DNA from: Treponema sp.
Lineage (GTDB): Bacteria > Spirochaetota > Spirochaetia > Treponematales > Treponemataceae
DNA length: 47,489 nt
NCBI GenBank assembly: GCA_016288205.1
Contig: JAEEYO010000029.1
Span: 1-47,489, forward strand
Direction of reading: 5' to 3'
Shown: in pieces, positions 26,243-34,674 of the stretch
Layout: each line of letters opens with the position of its first letter
Position numbering within the stretch: the stretch's first letter is position 1
The notes under the pieces: model-generated
Databases searched by the model: none
What the model saw: only the letters and a program-made list of their open reading frames with translations
What the model was told of the DNA's origin: nothing
Position numbers and translations under genes: made by a program

Positions 26243-26271
26243 AGTCTAACACAGGCTTAAGCATTTGTCAA
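26243..26271 (-). promoter_or_regulatory. Promoter of ptsI-apbE, leaderless type
   Basis: A perfect TTGACA (26271-26266), 17 bp, TAGACT (26248-26243), then 7 nt and the ptsI ATG. This is the clearest member of the leaderless group because its -35 box is consensus. Confidence 0.65.
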
Positions 26272-26348
26272 GGAAAAATATTTTTGACGATTTAAGAATG
26301 GTTTAATATAGATATAGGAGACTTGCTGGATTGACGGTTGATTTAATC

Positions 26349-27122
26349 TTAAACTGTCTGTCGGTATCTTTCGTAGAGGAGTACGCCAGCTGCGACCGAG
26401 ACGTTGAGGCTGTCGATTTTGCCGCAGGTGGGAATGGAGACGGATGTGTCGCAGGTCTGGGAAAGGAGTCTGGAGATACCGCTTCCTTCGCTTCCCATCA
26501 CGATGCATGTCTTTTCGGCGAAGGAGATTTTTTGCAGGGGAACGCCGCCCGCATCAGCCGCATAGATCCAGAAACCCGCGTCCTTTAAAAGCTGTGCCGT
26601 CCTTACGAGGTTGGAGACCACCGACACATTGACCCATGCGCTTGCACCCGCCGAGCTCCTTGCGATGATCTGATTGTCCTGCACGTTGGAAGCTGACCGC
26701 TTTTCGGGAATGATCAGAAGGGACGCGCCGAACTGGTCACACGATCGGATGATGGCACCCACGTTGTGAGGGTCGGTAACTGAGTCCAGCATGAGGACGG
26801 TCGCATTCTCGGGACAGTCCTTGAGCCAGAGATCAAAATCAATCTGATTCCGGGGTTTTTCGCTCTCTCCCTCGGCACAGAGAAGAATCCCACGGTGGTC
26901 ACGCGCCGTCTCGGGAAGGGATGCGACTTTTTTGTCCAGCTCATCCTGGGAAACTTCCTTGCATGGGATGGAAATGCTTTCGGCAAGGGAAAGAATCTTC
27001 TTTACGCGGGGTCCCGGCTTTGAGTAATAGATTGCAAGTTTGAGCTCGGATTTCGGTTTTGAGGAATACTCACGGAGCCGCTCCTCCACCGCATGAAATC
27101 CCGTGTAAAGATTCTGTGCCAT
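26349..27122 (-). CDS. SpoU/TrmH-family RNA 2'-O-methyltransferase
   Basis: This enzyme class methylates the ribose 2'-OH of rRNA or tRNA using S-adenosylmethionine. The length is 257 residues from the chosen start. The N-terminal part (NLYTGFHAVEERLREYSSKP onward) is the substrate-binding domain seen in RlmB-type members. The C-terminal SPOUT knot has all three motifs: SVTDPHNVGAIIRSCDQFG, IVMGSEGSGISRLLSQTC, and SLNVSVAAGVLLYERYR. ATG 27122 is preferred, 13 nt after the stop of the upstream gene; an earlier in-frame start at 27179 would overlap that gene by 44 bp and add a low-complexity Lys/Ala/Thr stretch. The exact target (23S G2251-type, or another) cannot be assigned. It follows the YchJ-like gene and is probably co-transcribed with it. 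Confidence 0.88.
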   Translation of the reverse strand: MAQNLYTGFHAVEERLREYSSKPKSELKLAIYYSKPGPRVKKILSLAESISIPCKEVSQDELDKKVASLPETARDHRGILLCAEGESEKPRNQIDFDLWLKDCPENATVLMLDSVTDPHNVGAIIRSCDQFGASLLIIPEKRSASNVQDNQIIARSSAGASAWVNVSVVSNLVRTAQLLKDAGFWIYAADAGGVPLQKISFAEKTCIVMGSEGSGISRLLSQTCDTSVSIPTCGKIDSLNVSVAAGVLLYERYRQTV

Positions 27123-27135
27123 ATCTGTTTGTGCC

Positions 27136-27651
27136 TTAGTTTTTTCCGCAGCAGTTCTTGTACTTTTTGCCGCTTCCACAGGGACATGGCTCGTTGCGTC
27201 CGACTTTTTTCGTCTCGCGCACTACGGTCGTCGGGCGGATGAGTCCCTCGCTGTAGAACCATTCTCCGTTGATTTTCTTGAAGCCGCCGATCTCATGGTG
27301 CACGTCGCGGATGTTCTTCTGTGTGTAGACGGCCTCGAACTCAACAACTCCCTCATCGTCGGATTCTGTTCCCTTTTCGGTGCGGAGAATCTTGAGTCCG
27401 TGCCATGTACTCTTGTTTGACCAGTCCTCGGTTGCCTTTCTGTCGATCGCCGCAATCTTCTCGCCGGCCTCGCATGTGTTGATGATGAAGTCAATGTTGT
27501 GCACGACATAAGCCGTGTAGCGTGCCCTCATCAAGGCTTCCGCAGTCTTTGCTTTCTCAGTGCCGCTCAGAATCGGTGAACAGCACTCTCCGTATTTTTT
27601 ACCGCTGCCACAAGGACAGGAATCTTCCAATGTAACGTTTGTCTCACTCAT
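27136..27651 (-). CDS. YchJ-like protein with two SEC-C zinc motifs
   Basis: This 171-residue protein is of the UPF0225/YchJ type. A SEC-C motif lies at each end ([13 protein letters not shown] at residues 13-25 and [13 protein letters not shown] at about 156-168), each a predicted zinc site. The middle domain has the conserved [14 protein letters not shown], the DFIINTCE segment and the YSEGLIR stretch. SEC-C motifs occur in SecA and in many small proteins of unknown role. The biochemical function of YchJ is not established. The ATG at 27651 sits 8 nt after a TATAAT box with no Shine-Dalgarno. The promoter is squeezed into 40 bp after the stop of the VIT-vWA gene. Confidence 0.88.
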   Translation of the reverse strand: MSETNVTLEDSCPCGSGKKYGECCSPILSGTEKAKTAEALMRARYTAYVVHNIDFIINTCEAGEKIAAIDRKATEDWSNKSTWHGLKILRTEKGTESDDEGVVEFEAVYTQKNIRDVHHEIGGFKKINGEWFYSEGLIRPTTVVRETKKVGRNEPCPCGSGKKYKNCCGKN

Positions 27652-27659
27652 AGCAACGG

Positions 27660-27688
27660 ATTATAGCAAGTTTGCGAATTTAATTCAA
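27660..27688 (-). promoter_or_regulatory. Promoter of the ychJ-like gene, leaderless type
   Basis: TTGAAT (27688-27683), 17 bp, perfect TATAAT (27665-27660), then 8 nt and the ATG. The whole promoter fits between the VIT-vWA stop codon and this gene. Confidence 0.65.
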
Positions 27689-27691
27689 GGG

Positions 27692-30600
27692 TCAGAACTC
27701 TATCGTTCCCACGGTAAAGCTTCCCTTCACTTTCTCCAGCTGCAAGGTAAGCACCTGCTTTTTCTGGTAGGGAGTTCCGAAGTTCGTGTAGACCTCCGCC
27801 TGTACGACCACCGGCTGCAGGATTTTCTGGCTCGTTGTTCCGTAGTAGTTCGCCTCAATCTTGTACTTGCCCTTGAGCGCGGATTTGATGCAGAATTCCT
27901 CCGGTCCGTATCCCTGCGTGAAGTCGCGTGAGATGCGTCCTCCGATCGCCGTGAGCTTGTGTCCGTAGTAGCACTTCTCGCCGTTGGGGTCAGTCACCCA
28001 CAGGTCTATGTCGCAGTTGTCGGTGTTCCATGTGAGCACGATGCGGATGTCCACCGGGAAATTCTCCACGAGCCTCTTGTCCATGCGCGATGTGTCAATT
28101 CCCTTTTCCGTCGCGATGATTGCGTTCATGTCGTTCAGGGCAATCTGCTGGATCTCATTGAAGCGTGAGTCCCAGTTTTTCGTTCCCATGTAATAGAGGG
28201 TGTCAACGGCCTTCTGTGCCTGTCCGCTGTGGTAAAGAGCGATGGCGAGGTCACGGTAGAACTGCGGAATCTCGGAGCGGATTTTCGTGAGCTTTTCAAA
28301 CACAGGAACCGCAAGCTCATAACGCTTCCATTCCACGAGCTTGTTTCCCATGGCACGGAGCACGTCTGAGTTCTCAAGGTTCATCTCCGCAAGGTTTGAG
28401 AGAATCCTGAGGGCCTCGTCATGAAGATTTTCTTCCATAAAGTAGTCAGCGACTTCCATGTAGAATGAGGGTGACGTGCTGTTCTCCTTTTTCAGCTCCA
28501 GATATTTTTCGTACATGCGCTTGGTCTCCGTCTTTTTGAGCGTGGCGATGTACTTTGCCTTTGAGTCCCATGCCTGCAAGGTGATCTCACCCGCCGGATT
28601 AACGCTTCTCCTTGAGTCGGACATGCCCTTTGCCATTTCGTCGCTTGCAGCCTCGCTTGCCCTTACGGATGCAGTTGAAGCGCGTGATGATGCCGCCGCC
28701 CTTGGAGATGAATTCCTTGCGACTGATCTTGGTGCCTCGGCTGAGAGAGTCATGGGAGCCGCTTCCATAACCATGGCCTCGTCTGCAAAACCCGCTCCGG
28801 CTAATTCAACGCTTTCCTCGGACTCATAGTACACGTCCGCGCTTGTGCCGCGTGATTTTCCCTTGGCTGGTGCTTTTTTGGATGCCTTGTAATCCGTGTT
28901 CCACCATTTCTTGAAGGTCTCGAAGTTCCTGTAGACGCTGTCGGGGATTTTGCTGTCGTCCGAAGTTGATTTCGTCTGTGACTGGCGTGAGACAATCTTG
29001 TCGTATTCCGCTCTCAGCTCATCCGGCGGCTCAATTCCATATTTCGCATAGTCGCTCGCGCTGTCAAGGACAATAAGCGACGTGTCCTTTGTGACGATTG
29101 TGAATCTCTTGGCAAGGTCCAGAATCTCGCTTTTGTTCGCGTCGTAGTTTTTACTGAGCTCGTCAATCTTCTTTTGCGCCCAGAGACGGCTGATGTTCTT
29201 GGGGCCACTTTTTCCGCTGATTGCAGATACCGATATTTTCTTCACGTCGGTGACTGTGTTTCCGTAACCGAAAGAGAGAGTGACGAGACTTTCCTTCTTC
29301 CTCAGGATTCCTGCCATTGAGAAATCTCCGGTGATTGCGGATCCCACGGCGGGAAGCAGGTCGGTGATCGCGCTCTTGTCATAATCCGCACGGAGCAGCC
29401 TGAGAGATTCCGTGGTGAGCGAGGTAAGGGCCTCGTCCGTTGACTGTGAGCTCAGGTTGATGTAAACGCCGCCGTTTTTCTGCGCGATGTCCTGCAAAAA
29501 TCCGTGGTCTGCTGATGAGCATGAGTTGATTGTGTTGATTACGGTTCCGTTTGATTTTATGTCCCTTTCGGAAGAGCCGTCCTTCCAGTTTGAGATTCCG
29601 TCCGAGAAAATCAGTATCTCATCCGCGGGGTAGAGTCCTGCGAAATCAATGTTGAAATTCGTGGCTCCGTCGTAGCTCTGTGCCTTGAGGTAATCCTTGA
29701 TTTCGTCCAGTACCGGGGGCTGGTAGGAGCGTGCGGCGTTCATCTCGAAAATCTTTGAGTCATGTATTTCGTTGCTGAAAGTCACCACGCCGACCCTTAC
29801 TTTCAGGTTGCTCTTGAAGCATGACCTGATATATGATTCCAGGAGCTCCATCTCCGCGTCGAAATTTCTTCCTTCCATTGAGGATGACACGTCGTAGTAA
29901 ACGATGATTGAGCCGGGGAGAGACTTTGCCTTTGTGGATGCCTGCATGGGTGAGTAGAAATAGAAATATGTGTCGCGTCCCTCGTCCTGGGTGAACACCT
30001 GCTTGCTGCCGTCGTCCGTTATTTCCGGGAGGGCAACCTGCACGGGGCTTGTGAATGTGTAGTCCTTCGCTGAGAACTGGTTGTGGTATCCGTTGTTCCA
30101 CTGCTCAAGGTTGAATGATGAGAACTGTCCCTTTTTTGCCGCCGGGAGAGCAGCCTTGTCCATGCTGTACACTGTGATTTCAAAGGAAAATGAGTCCAGC
30201 TTTGTGTCGCAGATCGGCTGGAGTATGTAGCTGCGTCCGTTCTGGTCTGATTTTACTGTCTCCTCGTAGGAAATCTGCACGTGACGGCTTCCATGAGCGG
30301 GAAGGGGATAGACCCTCGTCTTGAAATTGTTGCCCGCCGTAAGCTCCACGAGTCCCGGATCCACGTTGCGTCTCTCAATGTCCTCAAATACCGTGCGGGC
30401 CTTTTCCTTTTCCATCGAGACACCCTGCCTCATCTTTCCGTTGATGTCGAGCGCGTATCCCACGATGGTCTGTCCCTGTCCGAGGGGGAATTCAAACTCG
30501 CCCTCAAGCACACGGGATGAGCTGTTGGTGAAAATCATGTCGCAGGTCGTGGTCGCAACGTTTCCAACCACGCTCACGTTGACGCTAAGCTCGCTCAGCT

Positions 30601-30826
30601 TGATTGAGTCCTTGCTTGCCTCGGGAACCCGCATTATGATTCCGGGCATTATTGGACGCACCGGCTCTATGGGTCTGATCGGCCTTATGGGGTTTACTGG
30701 CTTTGGACTCGGCACCGGTTCCGGAAGTGGGGTGACTTTGCCCTGTGCGAAAGTCAGGGACGTGGAAAATGCCAGTATAATAGAAGAAAAAATCACTTTT
30801 GAACTCAGTTTCGGTAAAAATCTCAT
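27692..30826 (-). CDS. Exported VIT-vWA-TPR protein with C-terminal DUF2135-like domain
   Basis: This is a 1044-residue exported protein. The start is ATG 30826 with GGAGAG upstream, giving the signal peptide KVIFSSIILAFSTSLTFA. A proline-rich spacer (PIRPIRPIEPVRPIMP) precedes a VIT domain at about 75-195 (FEFPLGQGQTIVGYALDING, AHGSRHVQISYEE). The vWA domain runs from about 300 to 480, with an intact MIDAS: DVSSS, the Thr in DGATNFN and SDGIS. A low-complexity Ala/Ser/Arg segment follows, then TPR-like helices (YMEVADYFMEENLHDEALRI, ELAVPVFEKLTK). The last 110 residues match the DUF2135/YfaP type (WNTDNCDIDLWVTDPNGE to KYKIEANYYG). VIT-vWA proteins bind protein partners through a metal ion; the bacterial functions are largely unknown. 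It is divergent from the polyprenyl synthase gene. Confidence 0.87.
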   Translation of the reverse strand: MRFLPKLSSKVIFSSIILAFSTSLTFAQGKVTPLPEPVPSPKPVNPIRPIRPIEPVRPIMPGIIMRVPEASKDSIKLSELSVNVSVVGNVATTTCDMIFTNSSSRVLEGEFEFPLGQGQTIVGYALDINGKMRQGVSMEKEKARTVFEDIERRNVDPGLVELTAGNNFKTRVYPLPAHGSRHVQISYEETVKSDQNGRSYILQPICDTKLDSFSFEITVYSMDKAALPAAKKGQFSSFNLEQWNNGYHNQFSAKDYTFTSPVQVALPEITDDGSKQVFTQDEGRDTYFYFYSPMQASTKAKSLPGSIIVYYDVSSSMEGRNFDAEMELLESYIRSCFKSNLKVRVGVVTFSNEIHDSKIFEMNAARSYQPPVLDEIKDYLKAQSYDGATNFNIDFAGLYPADEILIFSDGISNWKDGSSERDIKSNGTVINTINSCSSADHGFLQDIAQKNGGVYINLSSQSTDEALTSLTTESLRLLRADYDKSAITDLLPAVGSAITGDFSMAGILRKKESLVTLSFGYGNTVTDVKKISVSAISGKSGPKNISRLWAQKKIDELSKNYDANKSEILDLAKRFTIVTKDTSLIVLDSASDYAKYGIEPPDELRAEYDKIVSRQSQTKSTSDDSKIPDSVYRNFETFKKWWNTDYKASKKAPAKGKSRGTSADVYYESEESVELAGAGFADEAMVMEAAPMTLSAEAPRSVARNSSPRAAASSRASTASVRASEAASDEMAKGMSDSRRSVNPAGEITLQAWDSKAKYIATLKKTETKRMYEKYLELKKENSTSPSFYMEVADYFMEENLHDEALRILSNLAEMNLENSDVLRAMGNKLVEWKRYELAVPVFEKLTKIRSEIPQFYRDLAIALYHSGQAQKAVDTLYYMGTKNWDSRFNEIQQIALNDMNAIIATEKGIDTSRMDKRLVENFPVDIRIVLTWNTDNCDIDLWVTDPNGEKCYYGHKLTAIGGRISRDFTQGYGPEEFCIKSALKGKYKIEANYYGTTSQKILQPVVVQAEVYTNFGTPYQKKQVLTLQLEKVKGSFTVGTIEF

Positions 30827-30887
30827 TGTTTGCTCTCCTTTTGAGACCCCGTGATGGCGGAGCCGTGTGGATTCAATATAAAAAACA

Positions 30888-30900
30888 TCCCGGTCCGGGA
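30888..30900. promoter_or_regulatory. 13-bp GC-rich dyad between divergent genes
   Basis: TCCCGGTCCGGGA is a dyad with a single central base. It lies 8 bp upstream of a TATATT box (30880-30875) for the VIT-vWA gene, where no -35 match exists, and 17 bp upstream of the -35 box of the polyprenyl synthase promoter. It could be an operator for either gene. Confidence 0.4.
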
Positions 30901-30917
30901 ATGGTAACAAGTTCCAG

Positions 30918-30946
30918 TTGTATTAAAGCGGAAAAAAGGATATAAT
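30918..30946 (+). promoter_or_regulatory. Promoter of the polyprenyl synthase-lpt operon, leaderless type
   Basis: TTGTAT (30918-30923), 17 bp, perfect TATAAT (30941-30946), then 7 nt and ATG 30954. An in-frame ATG at 30945 lies inside the -10 box and would not be transcribed from this promoter. Confidence 0.62.
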
Positions 30947-30953
30947 GGAGACA

Positions 30954-32084
30954 ATGGATTTTACGAACTATTTGACCGCCATTGAAAAAGAGATTGACTC
31001 TGTTGTGCCGCTCGTCTCAACTCCGGGACTGGAGCAGGGAAAATGGACTGAGCTTTCCTTCGGTAAAAAAGCCGGGGAAAAATCAGCCCTGGACTGTCTT
31101 GCTCCTTCGCACGTAGCCCCTCTTCTTGAGCCGACACGTAATCTTGTTGATTTGGGCGGAAAAAGGTGGAGACCCCTGCTTCTGGTACTTTGCGCGCAGG
31201 CACAGGCATTCCACGACAAAAAGGACGTTTCCCTGATTGAGACACAGGCCTATCACATAAGTCCTCTTGTGGAGTGCATACACACGGCAAGTCTCATCCA
31301 CGATGACATAGAGGATTCCTCCGACATGAGAAGGGGAAAACCTGCTGCATACATCACTTACGGACTGGACACGGCTCTCAACGCGGGCTCATGGCTTTAT
31401 TTCCAGGCACCGACTTGCATAGACAGCCTTGATGCGGACGAGGGGACAAAACTTCGCCTTTACTCTCTTTACGCCAAGGAGACACGCCGCCTTCACTTGG
31501 GACAGGCAATGGACATCGCTTGGCACAGGGACATCTCCTGCGTTCCCGGAACCGAGGAATATCTTGCCATGGTTCAGTGCAAGACCGGAACCCTCGCATC
31601 CCTTGCGGCAAAAGCGGGGACATCCCTCGCCACAGGTGACATGCAGGCAGTGACGAAAGCCGGGGAAATCGCCGCGAAAATCGGTGCCGGCTTCCAGATT
31701 ATTGATGACGTGATAAATCTCACGTTTGGAAATCCGGGAAAGAGACGCGGGGACGACATTGTGGAGGGAAAAAAATCCCTGCCGGTGCTTCTGTTCCTGC
31801 ATAAAAAGGGAAGCGGCTCGGACGACGCAAATTTGCTCAGGGAGTGTTTTGCGAAGGCTCGTGACGCGGGCTCGGTGGAAGCGGATCCTCAGTCGGTGGA
31901 GAAAGCCATATCTTTGCTTACGGATGCCGGTGCGGTTGACGAGGCAAAGCAAAAGGGACGGAACTTGATTGAGGAGGGCTGCGAGGATTTCGTGCGGCTA
32001 TATGGGACTTCGGAATACAGCGAGAGGATAACGGCTCTTTTTGACGCGATGATTCCGAAAAATCTTTTTGGGAAAGGGCTTTAG
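30954..32084 (+). CDS. Polyprenyl diphosphate synthase
   Basis: This trans-prenyltransferase extends isoprenoid diphosphates for quinone or carrier-lipid synthesis. The length is 376 residues with the start at ATG 30954, chosen because it lies 7 nt after the -10 box. The first aspartate-rich motif is SLIHDDIEDSSDMRRGKPA and the second is FQIIDDVINLTFG followed by KRRGDDIVEGKKSLPVL. The lattice of other family motifs (LGGKRWRPLLLVL, LGQAMDIAW, KTGTLASLA) is present. The chain is somewhat longer than the usual 300-330 residues, with extra sequence near residues 15-45. Chain length of the product cannot be read with confidence. It begins a long plus-strand operon ending with lptB, which suggests a link to envelope lipids. 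Confidence 0.9.
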   Translation: MDFTNYLTAIEKEIDSVVPLVSTPGLEQGKWTELSFGKKAGEKSALDCLAPSHVAPLLEPTRNLVDLGGKRWRPLLLVLCAQAQAFHDKKDVSLIETQAYHISPLVECIHTASLIHDDIEDSSDMRRGKPAAYITYGLDTALNAGSWLYFQAPTCIDSLDADEGTKLRLYSLYAKETRRLHLGQAMDIAWHRDISCVPGTEEYLAMVQCKTGTLASLAAKAGTSLATGDMQAVTKAGEIAAKIGAGFQIIDDVINLTFGNPGKRRGDDIVEGKKSLPVLLFLHKKGSGSDDANLLRECFAKARDAGSVEADPQSVEKAISLLTDAGAVDEAKQKGRNLIEEGCEDFVRLYGTSEYSERITALFDAMIPKNLFGKGL

Positions 32085-32093
32085 GAGGACCGG

Positions 32094-32621
32094 ATGTTTG
32101 AGTCATGTGAGAAACTGAACAACCAGGCCATAGAGCTTGCCATGAAGGGTGAGTACAAGGAGGCCATCGCATGTTTTATCCGCGCCATCTCGCTTGAGAA
32201 GGGAAACCATCTTTTGTGGTACAATCTCGGAATCACTTACCGTGACTCGGGGGACTTGCAGGCGGCTCGTGCGGCGGTTCAAAAAGCCTTGGACATTGAC
32301 CCGGAGAACGAGGAGATCATAGAGACCCTTTCCACGCTGTGCTTCAACATGGGTGACTTCGACTCCGCCATGGAATACTGTCTCATGGGGCTGGACGTGA
32401 ATCCCTTCAACGCGCATTTCTGGAACAACATCGGCGTGATTTATTTTAACCAGAGCGATTTCGGGGATGCCGAGGAAGCGTTCGAGCAGGCGATAACCAT
32501 AAATCCCTACTATTATAATGCGCTTTTTAATCTGAAGGACACTTATGAGCAGCTGGGCAATGCGCAGGGTGTCGCTGAATGTGCCAAGCGTCTCAACTCG
32601 CTCAACGGAAAGCAGACATGA
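32094..32621 (+). CDS. TPR-repeat protein
   Basis: This is a 175-residue soluble protein made almost wholly of tetratricopeptide repeats, the first beginning at CEKLNNQAIELAMKGEYKEA. Repeats at about 5-38, 39-72, 73-106 and 107-140 show the W/Y-LG-Y/A-F-A-P pattern (LWYNLGITYRDSGDLQAARA, FWNNIGVIYFNQSDFGDAEE, YYNALFNLKDTYEQLGNAQG). No signal peptide is visible, so it is cytoplasmic and probably an adaptor. The start is ATG 32094 with GGAGG upstream, 9 nt after the polyprenyl synthase stop. The next gene starts within its last codon (ATGA overlap). Its partner is not known. Confidence 0.85.
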   Translation: MFESCEKLNNQAIELAMKGEYKEAIACFIRAISLEKGNHLLWYNLGITYRDSGDLQAARAAVQKALDIDPENEEIIETLSTLCFNMGDFDSAMEYCLMGLDVNPFNAHFWNNIGVIYFNQSDFGDAEEAFEQAITINPYYYNALFNLKDTYEQLGNAQGVAECAKRLNSLNGKQT

Positions 32622-33055
32622 CCCGATACGCGCTTGTACTTTCGCTGGAAAAAGAAATCACCGTGGGACTCATCAACAGGAACGGAATCGTCCAGGACAG
32701 GGAGCACGGTCTTCCTTCTGACAATCCGAGAAATCTGCCGGTGAAAAAAGGCTCGCTCGTGATTGTGGACGAGAATGCGAAGGTACAGGCAGTCCGTGGG
32801 GTCATATCGCTACTTCTTCCCGTGTGCTGTGCGGTCGCGGGATATTTTTTGGCAAGTCCGGCGGCATCGCTTTTGAAAATACCGGTGAGCGAGATTTTGA
32901 AAGCCGCGTTCATCTTGATTTTTTTCTCTGTGTCGGCAGCGACGGTTTTTCTTGTGAGCCGCATGGGTAAAATACGTGGCCGTCCCCAGATTGAGGACAT
33001 CATACCTGCAAGACATACCATCCCGGATAATCCGGCGGAGGAAGTGAAAAAATGA
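32618..33055 (+). CDS. Small membrane protein resembling the RseC/MucC layout
   Basis: This is a 145-residue protein. The start is ATG 32618, overlapping the upstream stop as ATGA. Residues 1-50 are a small beta-rich domain (ALVLSLEKEITVGLINRNG, PVKKGSLVIVDENAKVQAV). Two membrane helices follow (VISLLLPVCCAVAGYFLAS and ILKAAFILIFFSVSAATVFL), with a basic cytoplasmic tail. This order, with a soluble N terminus, two helices and a short tail, is that of RseC/SoxR-reducing proteins, but the cysteine cluster of that family is missing. The call is therefore tentative. The position between a TPR gene and pyrG-lptCAB, with translational coupling on both sides, makes an envelope-related role likely. 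Confidence 0.55.
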   Translation: MTRYALVLSLEKEITVGLINRNGIVQDREHGLPSDNPRNLPVKKGSLVIVDENAKVQAVRGVISLLLPVCCAVAGYFLASPAASLLKIPVSEILKAAFILIFFSVSAATVFLVSRMGKIRGRPQIEDIIPARHTIPDNPAEEVKK

Positions 33056-34674
33056 GTAAGTTTATTTTTGTGAGCAGCGGAGTCTGTTCAAGCTTGGGAA
33101 AGGGAATAGCCTCAAGCACTATAGCGAGTCTTTTGGAATGCAGCGGCCTTAAAATCGCCATGCTGAAATGCGACCCATACATCAACGTGGACGCGGGGAA
33201 CATCAGCCCCTATCAGCACGGTGAGGTTTACGTCACTGAGGACGGAGCCGAGACGGATTTGGACCTTGGAAATTTCAGCCGGTTCACTTCGCTCAATCTT
33301 TCGAACCAAAACTGCATATCAATCGGAAAGGTTTATGAGAACGTAATCAGGAACGAGAGGGCGGGAAAATACAACGGACGCACGGTGCAGGTCATCCCGC
33401 ACATCACCGACGAGATTAAAAGGTGCATACGTCACATAGGAACGAGCTCCAATGCTGATGTCGTCATCGTGGAGATCGGAGGAACCGTAGGTGACATTGA
33501 GGCGGTCCCGTATCTTGAGGCGGTGAGACAGCTTATCCGCGAGCAGGGAAAAAACAACGCCCTGAGCGTGCATCTCACTTTCATCCCGATAATTACTGGC
33601 GGAGAGCTAAAGTCAAAGCCCACGCAGCATTCGGTCAAGCAGCTTCAGGAAGTTGGAATACAGCCGGACATCCTTATCTGCAGGTGCTCGGGAAAAGTGG
33701 AGCCGGGGCTGAAAAAGAAAATCGCGTCGTTCTGCAATGTCTCCGAGGACGCTGTCTTTGTTTCGCCTGACATAGAGAAATCCGTCTATGAGCTTCCCCA
33801 GATTTTCCATACGCAGGAGCTGGACAAAGTTATATTGAGGAAGATGGAGCTCGGAAACCGGACGACGGACATAAGGCAGTGGACGGACTTCCTGGACAAG
33901 CTGAACAACCCGACGAAAAAGGTCACGGTCGCTATGGTCGGAAAAAAGGACAGCCTTGACGAATGTTTCAAGTCGGTGCAGGAGTCCCTTTTCCATGCGG
34001 CGGTAACTGCGCACAACGCCGAGCTTGTGATCAAAAAGGTTGACTCGGAGCTTCTTGAGACTTCCGAAAGCGATTTTGTCCTGAGCGCGGCATTTGATGA
34101 CGTGGAGGGAATCATCATCCCGGGAAACTACGGGCAGCGAGGTTTCATTGGTCTTTTGAAGACGGTTCATTATGCGAGAAAGAGCGGAATCCCCTATCTT
34201 GGAATTGATTTGGGAATGCAGCTCATGGCGATTGAGACGGCACGGAATCTCTGCGGATGGGAGGACGCGGACACAAGCGAGTTCACGTCGAAGTCAAAGC
34301 ATCCCGTAATCTCCCTGCCGGAGGAACAGCCGGGACCATACGCCGGAATCATGAAGCTCGGTGCTGAGGAAGTGAGGCTTGAGGAAGGAAGCAGGCTCTA
34401 TTCAATCTACAACTCACCGGTAATCGTCGAGAGGCACAGGTCAAAGTACACGTTCGACCGACGCTACGCCCAGGACATGACGGAGCACAATCTGCTTACA
34501 ACGGCGAAAAGCACGTCTGACGGACAGACCGAGGGATTCGAGTGGAAGGACCATCCGTGGGGAATCGGAGTGCAGTTCCATCCCGAGTTCACTAGCCGGC
34601 CATTTAAGCCTCATCCGCTCTTCGTCGCTTTCATCAACGCCGCGTTGGAAAAATCAAGGGAAAAATCCTTATGA
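33052..34674 (+). CDS. pyrG: CTP synthase with altered glutaminase site (Cys to Asp)
   Basis: CTP synthase aminates UTP to CTP; the length of 540 residues is normal. The synthetase half is canonical: VSSGVCSSLGKGIASS (P-loop), DPYINVDAGNISPYQHGEVY and TEDGAETDLDLGNFSRF. The glutaminase half is not. The nucleophile elbow, normally GICLGMQ, reads GIDLGMQ with Asp386 (codon GAT, 34207-34209). The oxyanion-loop PGGFGERG reads PGNYGQRG at 357-364. The other triad residues are kept in QFHPEFTSRP (His510, Glu512). Glutamine hydrolysis needs the Cys thiolate, so this protein should use free ammonia only. The gene overlaps both neighbours by ATGA (the RseC-like gene upstream and lptC downstream), which is an unusual setting for pyrG. 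CTP supply may be coupled to envelope lipid synthesis. Confidence 0.95.
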   Translation: MSKFIFVSSGVCSSLGKGIASSTIASLLECSGLKIAMLKCDPYINVDAGNISPYQHGEVYVTEDGAETDLDLGNFSRFTSLNLSNQNCISIGKVYENVIRNERAGKYNGRTVQVIPHITDEIKRCIRHIGTSSNADVVIVEIGGTVGDIEAVPYLEAVRQLIREQGKNNALSVHLTFIPIITGGELKSKPTQHSVKQLQEVGIQPDILICRCSGKVEPGLKKKIASFCNVSEDAVFVSPDIEKSVYELPQIFHTQELDKVILRKMELGNRTTDIRQWTDFLDKLNNPTKKVTVAMVGKKDSLDECFKSVQESLFHAAVTAHNAELVIKKVDSELLETSESDFVLSAAFDDVEGIIIPGNYGQRGFIGLLKTVHYARKSGIPYLGIDLGMQLMAIETARNLCGWEDADTSEFTSKSKHPVISLPEEQPGPYAGIMKLGAEEVRLEEGSRLYSIYNSPVIVERHRSKYTFDRRYAQDMTEHNLLTTAKSTSDGQTEGFEWKDHPWGIGVQFHPEFTSRPFKPHPLFVAFINAALEKSREKSL

